In this document: one piece after another, positions 51,126 to 61,315 of the stretch
How the letters are laid out: the number at the start of each line of letters is the position of its first letter
How positions within the stretch are numbered: position 1 is the first letter of the stretch
Origin: Pseudomonas fluorescens
GTDB taxonomy: Bacteria > Pseudomonadota > Gammaproteobacteria > Pseudomonadales > Pseudomonadaceae
NCBI RefSeq assembly: GCF_000802965.1
Contig: NZ_JSAK01000008.1
Coordinates: forward strand, 287,220 to 351,219
Direction of reading: 5' to 3'
DNA: 64,000 nt
Notes under the pieces: generated by a model
Told to the model about the DNA's origin: nothing
Seen by the model: the letters and a program-made list of their open reading frames with translations, nothing else
Databases searched by the model: none
Made by a program: the position numbers and the translations under genes

Positions 51126-53528
51126 ATGAAACGTAGCCTGACCGCTCTCGGTTTGCTGATCGTCGCGCTCGCCGCAGCAGGCGGCTGGTACGTCTACAGC
51201 AAGCAACCGACACGCCAGGGCATGGTGGAACTGCAACACCTGCAAGGTTCGGTCACCGTGCGCTACGACGAGCGCGGCATCCCGCACATCCGCGCCGAAA
51301 ACGAAACCGACCTGTACCGCGCCCTCGGCTATGTCCACGCCCAGGACCGGCTGTTCCAGATGGAAGTCCTGCGCCGCCTCGCCCGGGGCGAACTGGCCGA
51401 GGTGCTGGGCCCGAAACTGCTCGACACCGACAAGCTGATGCGCAGCCTGCGGATCCGCGAACGTGCCGAAACCTATCTGGCGAAACTGGACCAGCAATCG
51501 CCGGCCTTCATCGCCTTGCAAGCCTATCTGGATGGCATCAACCAGTATCAGGACACCCACGCCAAACCCGTAGAGTTCGACGTGTTGGGCATTCCCAAGC
51601 GCCCGTTCACGGCCCAGGACACCATCAGCATCGCCGGTTACATGGCCTACAGTTTCGCCGCGGCGTTCCGCACCGAACCGCTGCTGACATTTGTGCGCGA
51701 TCAGTTGGGCGCGGACTACCTGAACGTCTTCGATCTCGAATGGCAACCCAAAGGCGTACTGGCCAAGCATCAAAGCGGCGCCGCACTGTCTCTGGCCAGC
51801 AGCGACTGGAAGGATCTGAACGCCCTCGCCCGCCTCAGCGAACAGGCGCTGGCCGACAACGGCCTGCCGCAGTTCGAGGGCAGCAACGCCTGGGTCGTCG
51901 CCGGCAGCCGTACCAAAAGCGGCAAGCCACTGTTGGCCGGTGATCCGCACATCCGCTTTTCCGCGCCGTCGGTGTGGTACGAAGCGCAGCTCTCGGCGCC
52001 GGGTTTCGAACTCTACGGCCACTATCAGGCCTTGATGCCATTCGCCTCGCTGGGCATGAACCGCGACTTCGGCTGGAGCATCACCATGTTCCAGAACGAC
52101 GACCTCGACCTGATTGCCGAGAAGGTCAACCCGGACAATCCCAATCAGGTCTGGCATCGCGGCATGTGGGTGGACATGGTGACCAGCGAACAACAGATCG
52201 CGGTCAAGGGACAGGCGCCGGTGACGCTGGTGCTGCGCCAGTCGCCCCACGGCCCGATCGTCAACGATGCGCTGGGCAGTGGCGTTGGCAAGACGCCGAT
52301 CGCCATGTGGTGGGGCTTTCTCGAAAGCCAGAACCCGATCATCGAAGGCTTCTACCAGCTCAACCGCGCCGACACCCTGGCCAAGGCTCGCACGGCAGCG
52401 GCGAAGGTCCAGGCGCCCGGCCTGAACATCGTCTGGGCCAACGCCAAGGGCGACATCGGCTGGTGGGCGGCGGCGCAATTGCCCAAGCGGCCTGCGGGCG
52501 TGCGTCCGTGGTTCATCCTCGACGGCAGCACCGCCGAGGCCGACAAGGACGGGTTCTACCCGTTCAGCGCCAACCCGCAGGAAGAAAACCCGGCGCGGGG
52601 CTATATCGTCTCGGCCAACTTCCAGCCGGTGTCGCCGACAGGGATGGAAATCCCCGGTTATTACAACCTCGCCGACCGTGGTCAGCAGCTCAATCAACAG
52701 CTCAGCGACAAGAACATCAAGTGGGATCTGGACGCCAGCCAGAAGCTGCAACTGGGCACCACCACCGGCTATGGTCCGCGACTGTTGGCGCCATTGCTGC
52801 CGGTGTTGCGCACGGTCGTGACCGATCCCGACGAGCTGAAACTGGTGGAGCAACTGGCCCAGTGGAAAGGCGACTATCCGCTGGAATCCACCAGCGCCAC
52901 GCTGTTCAACCAGTTCCTGTTCAACCTGGCTGACGCGAGCATGCACGATGAGTTGGGCAATGACTTCTTCGAAACGCTGCTCTCGACCCGGGTGATCGAC
53001 GCCGCGCTGCCACGCCTCGCAGCGAATGCTGATTCTCCGTGGTGGGATAACCGCAACACCCTCGGCAAGGAAACCCGAGCCGATACGGTCAAGGCGGCAT
53101 GGCAGGCCAGCATCGCTCATCTCAAAACCACGCTAGGTACAGATTTCGCGCAATGGCAGTGGGGCAAGGCGCACACGCTGACCCATGGTCATCCGCTGGG
53201 GCAGCAAAAACCGCTGGAGCGGATTTTCAACGTCGGCCCGTTCGCGGCGCCCGGCACTCATGAAGTACCGAACAACCTCTCGGCCAAGATTGGCCCGGCA
53301 CCATGGCCAGTGACTTACGGTCCATCGACCCGACGCCTGATCGACTTCGCCGACCCGGCCCACAGCCTGACCGTCAACCCGGTCGGCCAGAGCGGCGTGC
53401 CGTTTGACAGTCACTATGACGATCAGTCCGAAGCGTACATCGAAGGGGTTTACTACCAGGCGCATCTCAATGATGAAGAGGTGACGGCTAATACGCGCAG
53501 TACGTTGAAGCTGTTGCCGGCGCGCTAA
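51126..53528 (+). CDS. hacB: Acyl-homoserine lactone acylase
   Basis: This 800-residue penicillin-acylase-family Ntn hydrolase has a signal/anchor helix (1-22), an alpha subunit and a self-cleavage point Gly252-Ser253 in FEGSNAWVVAG. Ser253 becomes the catalytic N-terminus of the beta subunit. AGDPHIRFSAPSVWYEAQL and FGWSITMFQNDDLDL are conserved downstream. Its place beside the spu operon matches P. aeruginosa hacB (PA0305), which degrades long-chain acyl-homoserine lactones. In the periplasm it would quench quorum signals or recycle acyl amides. Other acyl amides cannot be excluded. Confidence 0.87.
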   Translation: MKRSLTALGLLIVALAAAGGWYVYSKQPTRQGMVELQHLQGSVTVRYDERGIPHIRAENETDLYRALGYVHAQDRLFQMEVLRRLARGELAEVLGPKLLDTDKLMRSLRIRERAETYLAKLDQQSPAFIALQAYLDGINQYQDTHAKPVEFDVLGIPKRPFTAQDTISIAGYMAYSFAAAFRTEPLLTFVRDQLGADYLNVFDLEWQPKGVLAKHQSGAALSLASSDWKDLNALARLSEQALADNGLPQFEGSNAWVVAGSRTKSGKPLLAGDPHIRFSAPSVWYEAQLSAPGFELYGHYQALMPFASLGMNRDFGWSITMFQNDDLDLIAEKVNPDNPNQVWHRGMWVDMVTSEQQIAVKGQAPVTLVLRQSPHGPIVNDALGSGVGKTPIAMWWGFLESQNPIIEGFYQLNRADTLAKARTAAAKVQAPGLNIVWANAKGDIGWWAAAQLPKRPAGVRPWFILDGSTAEADKDGFYPFSANPQEENPARGYIVSANFQPVSPTGMEIPGYYNLADRGQQLNQQLSDKNIKWDLDASQKLQLGTTTGYGPRLLAPLLPVLRTVVTDPDELKLVEQLAQWKGDYPLESTSATLFNQFLFNLADASMHDELGNDFFETLLSTRVIDAALPRLAANADSPWWDNRNTLGKETRADTVKAAWQASIAHLKTTLGTDFAQWQWGKAHTLTHGHPLGQQKPLERIFNVGPFAAPGTHEVPNNLSAKIGPAPWPVTYGPSTRRLIDFADPAHSLTVNPVGQSGVPFDSHYDDQSEAYIEGVYYQAHLNDEEVTANTRSTLKLLPAR

Positions 53529-53552
53529 ACCATAAACTCTGATTGACTGGGA

Positions 53553-53656
53553 GGGCCTCATCGCGGGCAAGCCCGCTCCCACAATGACTGGTGTAGATCG
53601 ACAATTTTACGAACAACCCAAAACCTGTGGGAGCGGGCTTGCCCGCGATGAGGCCC
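53553..53656. repeat. REP doublet with 31-base perfect arms
   Basis: GGGCCTCATCGCGGGCAAGC... and its exact inverse, about 42 bases apart, lie at the convergent hacB / GlxA-type junction. Confidence 0.92.
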
Positions 53657-53680
53657 GAAATACCAAAGCAAAATCCAGAA

Positions 53681-54646
53681 TCAAACCATCGCCGCAAAGT
53701 TCACCCTGAACTGCTGCGGCGTCACGCCCAGCCTGCGGTTGAACACACTGCGCATATGCTGGGCATCGCGAAACCCGCACTGGTAGGCCACGGTCTTCAG
53801 CGGTGAACTGGTGCTCTCCAGCATCACCCGCGCCGCATCCACCCTCGCCCGCTCGACGAATTCGGCCGGGGTGATTTTCGCCTCCTTGGCAAACACCCGG
53901 GAAAAATTGCGCGCGCTCATGTTGGCGGCGCTGGCCAGATCAGCGATGGTCAGGTCGCCGGTGAGGTTGGCCAACACATAGTGCTGAACCATCGCTACCG
54001 CTGAGGTCGGTTCGGCATGGGGCGTGAGGAACGGGCTGAATTGTGACTGGCCGCCCGAGCGCTGGGTGAACACCACCAGTCGCTTGGCCACGCTCAATGC
54101 GACTTCCGGCCCGTGGTCGCGTCCCAGCAAGAACAACGACAAATCGATCCCCGCCGTGACCCCGGCCGAGGTATAGAGCCCGGCGTCCTGCACGTACAAG
54201 CGATCAGCCTCGACCCGCGTCATTGGGTATAACGCCGCCAGTGCCGCCGCGTCACCCCAGTGAGTGGTCACCGTACGCCCCTGCAGCAATCCCGCCCGCG
54301 CCAGCATGAATGCACCGTTACAGATCGATCCGAAGCGCTGCGCCCGCGCGCAGGCATCGCGCAACCAGGCATCGAACGCGGCGCCGAAATCCATGAACGG
54401 CAACTGCGGGCCACCCGCCACCAACAGCAAGTCGTAGGCCTGCAATGCTTCACTGAAATGTCGATGGGCGTTCAGTGACAAACCGTTGGAACACGCCATC
54501 GTTCCGCGCTGCACACCAATGACCTCAAGCCGATAATGATCCTCGGAGTCGAGGAACCGATTGGCTTCGGAAAACACATCCATGGGGCCGGTGACATCCA
54601 GCGACTGGACGCCGGCGAACACCACGATGGCAACGGTTTTCTGCAT
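53681..54646 (-). CDS. GlxA-family AraC regulator
   Basis: This 321-residue protein has a DJ-1/PfpI-like sensor domain (about 1-190) with the elbow Cys109 in SICNGAFML and a C-terminal AraC domain (about 215-315) with helix-turn-helix LTIADLASAANMSARNFSRV and a second GFRDAQHMRSVF. GlxA-type regulators sense small amines or related metabolites. ATG 54646 gives the conserved MQKTVAIVVFAGVQSLD; the upstream frame runs through a REP. It is divergent from an HD-domain gene, its probable target. Confidence 0.86.
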   Translation of the reverse strand: MQKTVAIVVFAGVQSLDVTGPMDVFSEANRFLDSEDHYRLEVIGVQRGTMACSNGLSLNAHRHFSEALQAYDLLLVAGGPQLPFMDFGAAFDAWLRDACARAQRFGSICNGAFMLARAGLLQGRTVTTHWGDAAALAALYPMTRVEADRLYVQDAGLYTSAGVTAGIDLSLFLLGRDHGPEVALSVAKRLVVFTQRSGGQSQFSPFLTPHAEPTSAVAMVQHYVLANLTGDLTIADLASAANMSARNFSRVFAKEAKITPAEFVERARVDAARVMLESTSSPLKTVAYQCGFRDAQHMRSVFNRRLGVTPQQFRVNFAAMV

Positions 54647-54679
54647 GGTTAGAAAGGCCTCTATGGAATAACGCGTACC

Positions 54680-54810
54680 TGTGGCGAGGGAGCTTGCTCC
54701 CGCTCGGCTGCGCAGCAGTCGCAAAACCTCCAGACACGCCGCACCTGAAGATCTCGATTGCAGAATTTGGGGCCGCTTCGCAGCCCAGCGGGAGCAAGCT
54801 ACCTCGCCAC
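54680..54810. repeat. REP doublet, GCGAGGGAGCTTGCTCCC family, in a divergent gap
   Basis: GTGGCGAGGGAGCTTGCTCC and a copy with one change (GCTACCTC) flank about 80 bases. It takes up much of the 338-base divergent gap; the remainder (54811-54984) holds only a distant GCCAATCC/GGATTGGC pair at 54839-54889. Confidence 0.88.
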
Positions 54811-54984
54811 AAGAGCTCATTCGCCACGACCCAACTTAGCCAATCCAGTCCCAACAAGCGAGGTTGGCGCAATATGCACCCGGATTGGCCGGGATCGCAG
54901 CCATCGATCGATTGTCCGGTTTCTGGTCGGCGAACAGACTGGATTCCTCAGCGCCGCCACGGCGTTCACCCCGAGGAATCTCCG

Positions 54985-55626
54985 ATGAGCACCACCATTG
55001 CCGGTATCAAAATCCCTGACAGCGCGCTGGCCAAAGCCACCACCGAATACATCCGCGACATCGAATCCGACTTGCTGTATCACCACTCGCGCCGGGTGTT
55101 CCTGTTCGGGGCGCTGAGCGGCGAGCGCAAGCAACTGGCCTACAATCCGGAGCTGCTTTATGTCGGTGCAATGTTCCATGACCTGGGCCTGGTGGAAGGT
55201 TACCGCAGCGACAACGAACGTTTCGAAGTCGATGGCGCCCACGCGGCGGCAGCGTTCCTCAAGCCTTTCGGGTTTAGTGACGACGATATCGAGCAGGTCT
55301 GGCTATCGATTGCCTTGCACACCACGCCCGGCGTTCCACAACACTTGCGGCCGACCGTCGCGCTGGTGACCGCCGGTGTTGAGATGGACGTGTTGGGCAT
55401 GGACTACGCGGCGTTTTCCAGCGTGCAGCGTGATGCGGTGGTGCATGCGCATCCACGGGGCGAAGGGTTCAAGGAGTGCATCATCTGCGCCTTTGCCGAC
55501 GGCTTGCGCCATCGTCCGCAGACCACGTTCGGTAACGTGAAGACGGATGTGCTGGTGGATCAGGAGCCGGGGTTCAAGCCGATGAATTTTGTCGACGTCA
55601 TCCGCAAATCCCCTTGGGTTGCGTAA
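54985..55626 (+). CDS. HD-domain hydrolase, cyanamide hydratase-like
   Basis: This 213-residue metal-dependent HD protein has His33/34, His65-Asp66 (AMFHDLGL), His86 (GAHAAAAF) and His112 (ALHTTPGVP), the pattern of the cyanamide hydratase-like branch. It would hydrolyse or hydrate a small nitrogen compound; the substrate is not known. ATG 54985 follows GAGGAATC. The divergent GlxA-type regulator, often an amine sensor, supports a role in nitrogen metabolism. The C-terminal Asp ligand is probably in FADGLRHRP. Confidence 0.78.
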   Translation: MSTTIAGIKIPDSALAKATTEYIRDIESDLLYHHSRRVFLFGALSGERKQLAYNPELLYVGAMFHDLGLVEGYRSDNERFEVDGAHAAAAFLKPFGFSDDDIEQVWLSIALHTTPGVPQHLRPTVALVTAGVEMDVLGMDYAAFSSVQRDAVVHAHPRGEGFKECIICAFADGLRHRPQTTFGNVKTDVLVDQEPGFKPMNFVDVIRKSPWVA

Positions 55627-55631
55627 ATCCC

Positions 55632-55716
55632 CTGTAGGAGCCGGCTTGCTGGCGATGGTGTGTCAGTCGAAATCAATGTGACTGACACACCATCGCCAGC
55701 AAGCCGGCTCCTACAG
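55632..55716. repeat. REP doublet with perfect 37-base arms
   Basis: Left arm 55632-55668, loop 55669-55679 (11 bases), right arm 55680-55716. Every base of the arms pairs, including the usually unpaired inner part (GGTGTGTCAGTC). It lies at the convergent HD-gene / spuH junction. Confidence 0.95.
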
Positions 55717-55727
55717 AGGTTTCCGGT

Positions 55728-56618
55728 TCAGGCCGCTTCCGGCGCCTGCGCGCGACGCACGTCCGGTTGCTTCCACGAATCGGCCGCGCTTTCTTCGATG
55801 GCTTGCTGGATTGCACGCTTGCGCGCTTCTTCAGCGCGACGGCTGAAGAACCAGACCAGGAAGGTCATCAGCGACACCGCCAGCAGAATCAGGCTGGCCA
55901 CGGCGTTGATCTCCGGCTTCACGCCCAGTCGCACCGCCGAGAACACTTCCATCGGCAGCGTGGTGGAACCCGGGCCCGACACGAAGCTCGCCAACACCAG
56001 GTCATCCAGCGACAGGGCAAACGACATCATGCCACCGGCGCCCAGGGATGGCGCGATCATTGGAATGGTGATCAGGAAGAACACCTTCCACGGCCGCGCA
56101 CCAAGGTCCATGGCCGCTTCTTCGATGGACAGGTCCAGCTCACGCAGGCGCGCCGACACCACCACCGCCACATACGCCGCACAGAACGTCGTGTGGGCGA
56201 TCCAGATGGTGACGATGCCGCGTTCCTGCGGCCAGCCGATCATCTGCGCCATGGCCACGAACAGCAGCAACAGCGACAGGCCGGTGATGACTTCTGGCAT
56301 TACCAGCGGCGCAGTGACCAAGCCACCGAACAGCGTGCGACCCTTGAAGTGGGTGATGCGGGTCAGGACAAACGCGGCCAATGTACCCAGCGCCACCGCC
56401 GCAATCGCCGTGTAGCAGGCGATTTCCAGCGAGCGCACCACCGAACCCATCAGTTGCGTGTTATCCATCAGGCCGACGTACCACTTGATCGACCAGCCGC
56501 CCCACACCGTCACCAGTTTGGAGGCGTTGAACGAGTAGATGACCAGGATCAGCATCGGCGCGTAGATGAACAGCAATCCCGCTACCAGCATGAAACTCGA
56601 GAAACGGAAGCGCTTCAT
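55728..56618 (-). CDS. spuH: Polyamine ABC transporter permease SpuH
   Basis: This 296-residue inner-membrane permease of the PotC/PotI type has about six helices and a cytoplasmic EAA loop (EEAAMDLGARPWKVFFLITIP). With SpuG it forms the channel for putrescine and spermidine. Its ATG overlaps the spuG stop by 4 bases (ATGA). It is the last gene of the spu operon; the perfect REP hairpin follows. Confidence 0.93.
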   Translation of the reverse strand: MKRFRFSSFMLVAGLLFIYAPMLILVIYSFNASKLVTVWGGWSIKWYVGLMDNTQLMGSVVRSLEIACYTAIAAVALGTLAAFVLTRITHFKGRTLFGGLVTAPLVMPEVITGLSLLLLFVAMAQMIGWPQERGIVTIWIAHTTFCAAYVAVVVSARLRELDLSIEEAAMDLGARPWKVFFLITIPMIAPSLGAGGMMSFALSLDDLVLASFVSGPGSTTLPMEVFSAVRLGVKPEINAVASLILLAVSLMTFLVWFFSRRAEEARKRAIQQAIEESAADSWKQPDVRRAQAPEAA

Positions 56619-57535
56619 TCCTTGCCCTCCATCTCTTTGGCTTGGCTACGGTTGAACAGGATGATCGGCACGATCAGGATCGCCAGCATCACCACCGCCA
56701 GGGCAGACGCCACCGGCCAGTCACGGTTGTTGAAGAACTCTTGCCACAGCACTTTACCGATCATCAGGGTTTCCGGGCCGCCGAGCAGTTCCGGGATCAC
56801 GAACTCACCCACCACCGGGATGAACACCAGCATGCAGCCGGCGATGATGCCGTTTTTCGACAGCGGAATGGTGATCTTCCAGAAGCTGTTGAACGTGCTT
56901 GAGCCCAGGTCCGACGCGGCTTCCAGCAAGCTGTTGTCGTGCTTCACCAGGTTGGCGTACAGCGGCAGGATCATGAACGGCAGGTACGAATAGACGACGC
57001 CGATGTACACCGCGAGGTTGGTGTTGAGGATTTGAAGCGGTTCGTCGATCCAACCCATGGTCATCAGGAAACCGTTGAGCAGACCGTTGTTGCTGAGGAT
57101 GCCCATCCACGCGTAGACGCGGATCAGGATCGCAGTCCAGGTCGGCATCATGATCAGCAACACCAGCACCGTTTGCAGCTCTTTGCGGGCGCTGGCGATG
57201 GCGTAGGCCATCGGGTAGCCGATCACCAGGCAGAGGATGGTGCTGATCAGCGCCATCTTCAACGAGCCGAGGTACGCGGCGATGTACAACTCGTCGTCGC
57301 CCAGCATCGCGTAGTTGCCGAGGTTGAGCAGCACCTGCAACTTCTGTTCGGCGTAGCTGTAGATTTCGGTGTACGGCGGGATGGCCACGTCGGCTTCGGC
57401 GAAGCTGATCTTCAGGACGATGAAGAACGGCAACATGAAGAACAGGAACAGCCAAATGAACGGAACCCCGATGACCAACTGGCGGCCACCGGGAATTATT
57501 CGATTGAGGCGGCGTTTGAATTTGCGCATGTTCAT
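56615..57535 (-). CDS. spuG: Polyamine ABC transporter permease SpuG
   Basis: This 306-residue inner-membrane permease of the PotB/PotH type has about six helices and EAA-type loop EAASDLGSSTFNSFWKITIP. It is translationally coupled to spuF upstream and spuH downstream, with 4-base overlaps on both sides. The start may be ATG 57535 (MNMRKFKRR) or 57529. It pairs with SpuH. Confidence 0.93.
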   Translation of the reverse strand: MNMRKFKRRLNRIIPGGRQLVIGVPFIWLFLFFMLPFFIVLKISFAEADVAIPPYTEIYSYAEQKLQVLLNLGNYAMLGDDELYIAAYLGSLKMALISTILCLVIGYPMAYAIASARKELQTVLVLLIMMPTWTAILIRVYAWMGILSNNGLLNGFLMTMGWIDEPLQILNTNLAVYIGVVYSYLPFMILPLYANLVKHDNSLLEAASDLGSSTFNSFWKITIPLSKNGIIAGCMLVFIPVVGEFVIPELLGGPETLMIGKVLWQEFFNNRDWPVASALAVVMLAILIVPIILFNRSQAKEMEGKE

Positions 57536-58674
57536 GAGCGAAGTACCACGCCGCTATCGTCTTCCCAATACACGTAAACCTGATCACCCCAGGTCGGACG
57601 AGCACCACGACGCTCGGCGTTGGCCACGAACGACTGGACGATCTTGCCGCTCGGCAACTCGACGTAGAACACCGAGTGGCCGCCGAGGTAAGCGATGTCG
57701 TGGACCTTGCCGCTGGACCAGTTGTATTCGCAGGTCGGCTGGGTCGGCGTGACGAGCAGTTTTTCCGGACGGATCGCGTAGGTCACGGATTTGTCTTGCA
57801 CCGAAGTGCTGATGCCGTGGCCCACATAAATCTTCCGGTCGAGGTCCTTGCAGGTGATGATCGCGTGGCCCTCGGCGTCGTCGATCACTTCACCGTCGAA
57901 GATGTTGACGTTGCCGATGAATTCGCAGACCAGGCGGCTGGTCGGGGTTTCGTAGATGTCGATCGGACTGCCGATCTGGGCGATCCAGCCCAGGTGCATG
58001 ATCGCGATGCGCTCGGCCATGGTCATGGCCTCTTCCTGGTCGTGGGTCACCATCACGCAGGTTACGCCGACGCGCTCGATGATCTCGACCAGCTCAAGTT
58101 GCATTTGCGAACGCAGCTTCTTGTCCAGCGCGCCCATCGGCTCGTCGAGCAGCAACAGCTTCGGTCGCTTGGCCAGCGAACGGGCCAGGGCCACACGCTG
58201 GCGCTGGCCACCGGACAACTGATGCGGCTTGCGCTTGGCATACTGGCTCATTTGCACCAGCTTGAGCATGTCGGCCACGCGGGCATCAACTTCAGCAGCG
58301 GGAAGCTTGTCCTGCTTGAGGCCGAAAGCGATGTTCTGCGCCACGGTCATGTGCGGGAACAAGGCGTATGACTGGAACATCATGTTGATCGGCCGCTCGT
58401 ACGGCGGCATGTCGGTGATGTCTACGCCATCGAGGAAAATGCGCCCCTCCGTGGGCCGTTCGAAACCTGCGAGCATGCGCAGCAGGGTGGACTTGCCCGA
58501 TCCCGAACCGCCGAGCAGGGCGAAAATCTCGCCTTTCTTGATTTCCAGGGACACATCGTCCACGGCAATCGTCTCGTCGAACTTCTTCGTGACCCGGTCG
58601 ATTTTGACCAGCACCTGTTTAGGTGACTGGTCGCCCTCGAGGGCTTTCTTATAGGCGCCGGAGGCAACTGCCAT
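57532..58674 (-). CDS. spuF: Polyamine ABC transporter ATPase SpuF
   Basis: This 380-residue PotA/PotG-type ATPase has Walker A GGSGSGKSTLLR, signature LSGGQRQRVALARSL, Walker B LLLLDEPMGALD and switch His MVTHDQEEA. The C-terminal TOBE domain (about 290-375) is complete. It powers uptake of the amines bound by SpuD and SpuE. It starts 73 bases after the spuE stop and overlaps spuG by 4 bases. Confidence 0.95.
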   Translation of the reverse strand: MAVASGAYKKALEGDQSPKQVLVKIDRVTKKFDETIAVDDVSLEIKKGEIFALLGGSGSGKSTLLRMLAGFERPTEGRIFLDGVDITDMPPYERPINMMFQSYALFPHMTVAQNIAFGLKQDKLPAAEVDARVADMLKLVQMSQYAKRKPHQLSGGQRQRVALARSLAKRPKLLLLDEPMGALDKKLRSQMQLELVEIIERVGVTCVMVTHDQEEAMTMAERIAIMHLGWIAQIGSPIDIYETPTSRLVCEFIGNVNIFDGEVIDDAEGHAIITCKDLDRKIYVGHGISTSVQDKSVTYAIRPEKLLVTPTQPTCEYNWSSGKVHDIAYLGGHSVFYVELPSGKIVQSFVANAERRGARPTWGDQVYVYWEDDSGVVLRS

Positions 58675-58747
58675 TTACGAAACTCCCAGAAAAAAAGAGT
58701 GCAGTTCGCTCAAGGTGAGCCAACCTTGGATAGTTTGAGCCTTGAAG

Positions 58748-59887
<1,140 letters not shown>

Positions 59888-59980
59888 TTACATGACAGCC
59901 GTGGCTGCCTGGCAACAAAACCGGCGCGCAACTTACCCTCGAAAAACCGTTCCAGCAAAACTTTCTGTCATTTAATTAAT

Positions 59981-60015
59981 CCTGTTGCCGCCACCGCGCA
60001 GGCAGCGACAACAGG
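59981..60015 (-). promoter_or_regulatory. Hairpin between spuD and spuE
   Basis: On the minus strand CCTGTTGTCGCTGCC can pair with GGCGGCAACAGG (7 bp outer stem, imperfect inner stem) just after spuD. It has no T-tract of note, so it is more likely a 3'-end stabiliser of spuD mRNA or an attenuator than a full terminator. Confidence 0.5.
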
Positions 60016-60033
60016 TTATTGCCTCAAACCGGC

Positions 60034-61146
60034 TTATTTACCGGATTTGATCTTGGTCCAGCTGCGCGTCAGGATCCGCTGGGTGGCGGCCGGCAGGTCG
60101 GCAATCGCGTACAGCTTGGCCAGCACGTCCGCTGGCGGGTAGATGCCTGGGTCGTCGGTGATTTCTTTTTCAACCAACGGGGTGGCCGCAGCGTTACCGT
60201 TCGGGAAACGTACGGCGTTGGTGATTTCAGCCATGATTTCCGGCTTCTGCAGGAAGGTCATGAACTTGTAGGCGCCTTCGACGTTTTCGGCATCTTTAGG
60301 GATGGCGACCATGTCGTAGAAGCTGCCGGCACCTTCTTTCGGAATGTTGTAGCTGACTTTGACCTTGTCACCGGCTTCTTCCGCGCGGGACTTGGCCTGG
60401 TAGATGTCGCCCGAGTAACCCACGGCTACGCAGATGTTGCCGTTGGCCAGGTCGGAGATGTACTTGGACGAGTGGAAGTAGCCCACCGAAGGACGAATTT
60501 TCAGGAACAGCGCTTCGGCTTCAGCCAGTTGTTTTTTGTCCTGGCTGTCGGTTGGGTAGCCCAGGTAATGCAACGCCACCGGAATCATCTCGGTCGGCGA
60601 GTCGAGGAAACTGATACCGCACGACTTCAACTTGGCGGCGTTTTCAGGTTTGAACAGCAGGTCCCAGGAATTGGTCGGTGCATCGGCACCCAGTGCAGCC
60701 TTGACCTTCTCGGCGTTGAAGCCGATGCCGATCGAACCCCACATGTACGGGAAGGCGTGTTCGTTGCCCGGGTCGCTGACCGATACCGCTTTGAGCAGGT
60801 CGGTGTTCAGGTTTTTCCAGTTAGGCAGCTTGGACTTGTCCAGCTTCTGGTAGACGCCTGCCTTGATTTGCTTGGCCAGGAAGTTGTTCGACGGGACGAC
60901 GATGTCGTAACCGGACTTGCCTGCCAGCAACTTGGCTTCGAGGGTTTCGTTACTGTCGAACACGTCGTAGACGACTTTGATACCCGACTCGTCTTCGAAC
61001 TTCTTGATGGTGTCCGGGGCGATGTAATCGGACCAGTTATAGACGTGCAACACCTTGTCGTCCGCCTGAACCGCACCCGCCATAATGCCCATCAGGGACA
61101 TGGCGAGGAGTGTCTTGCCAGCAAGCTTTTTTCCTAATGCCTTCAT
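60034..61146 (-). CDS. spuD: Putrescine-binding protein SpuD
   Basis: This 370-residue periplasmic binding protein (signal peptide about 1-28, mature [16 protein letters not shown]) has Phe276 in AGSFYDMV, matching Phe273 of P. aeruginosa SpuD, the determinant of putrescine preference. It is a paralogue of spuE with the same motifs ([27 protein letters not shown]). Together they supply one SpuFGH transporter with two amines. It lies 169 bases after spuC; that gap contains two hairpins. Confidence 0.9.
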   Translation of the reverse strand: MKALGKKLAGKTLLAMSLMGIMAGAVQADDKVLHVYNWSDYIAPDTIKKFEDESGIKVVYDVFDSNETLEAKLLAGKSGYDIVVPSNNFLAKQIKAGVYQKLDKSKLPNWKNLNTDLLKAVSVSDPGNEHAFPYMWGSIGIGFNAEKVKAALGADAPTNSWDLLFKPENAAKLKSCGISFLDSPTEMIPVALHYLGYPTDSQDKKQLAEAEALFLKIRPSVGYFHSSKYISDLANGNICVAVGYSGDIYQAKSRAEEAGDKVKVSYNIPKEGAGSFYDMVAIPKDAENVEGAYKFMTFLQKPEIMAEITNAVRFPNGNAAATPLVEKEITDDPGIYPPADVLAKLYAIADLPAATQRILTRSWTKIKSGK

Positions 61147-61251
61147 GCGTAATGCTCCAAATTTTTCTTTTTTGAACCACTTTGTTCAGCGGCCGAACCC
61201 GGACAACTGGAACCGCGGCTAGTCTGGCAAGATCCGAGGCGGTCTTTCAAG

Positions 61252-61267
61252 GAAAGGCCAGCCTTTC
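61252..61267 (-). promoter_or_regulatory. Short hairpin between spuC and spuD
   Basis: GAAAGGC and GCCTTTC pair with a 2-base centre (or 6 bp with a 4-base loop). It lies close behind the larger hairpin 61272-61309. Confidence 0.4.
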
Positions 61268-61271
61268 TGAC

Positions 61272-61309
61272 GGCTCTGAGCGAAAGTTTCATGACTCCCG
61301 CTCAGAGCC
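61272..61309 (-). promoter_or_regulatory. Hairpin after spuC
   Basis: Perfect 11-bp arms GGCTCTGAGCG / CGCTCAGAGCC with a 16-base loop begin about 7 bases after the spuC stop. No T-run follows. It may stabilise the upstream mRNA or reduce, without stopping, readthrough into spuD. Confidence 0.6.
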
Positions 61310-61315
61310 TAGCAC

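Noticed and set aside
51105..53120. Open frame of 671 codons antisense to hacB
   Set aside because: It is a shadow of hacB with no start signal and no domains.
54839..54889. GCCAATCC/GGATTGGC pair as a GlxA-regulator operator
   Set aside because: Arms are only 8 bases and 35 bases apart, so chance is likely; not listed as a feature.
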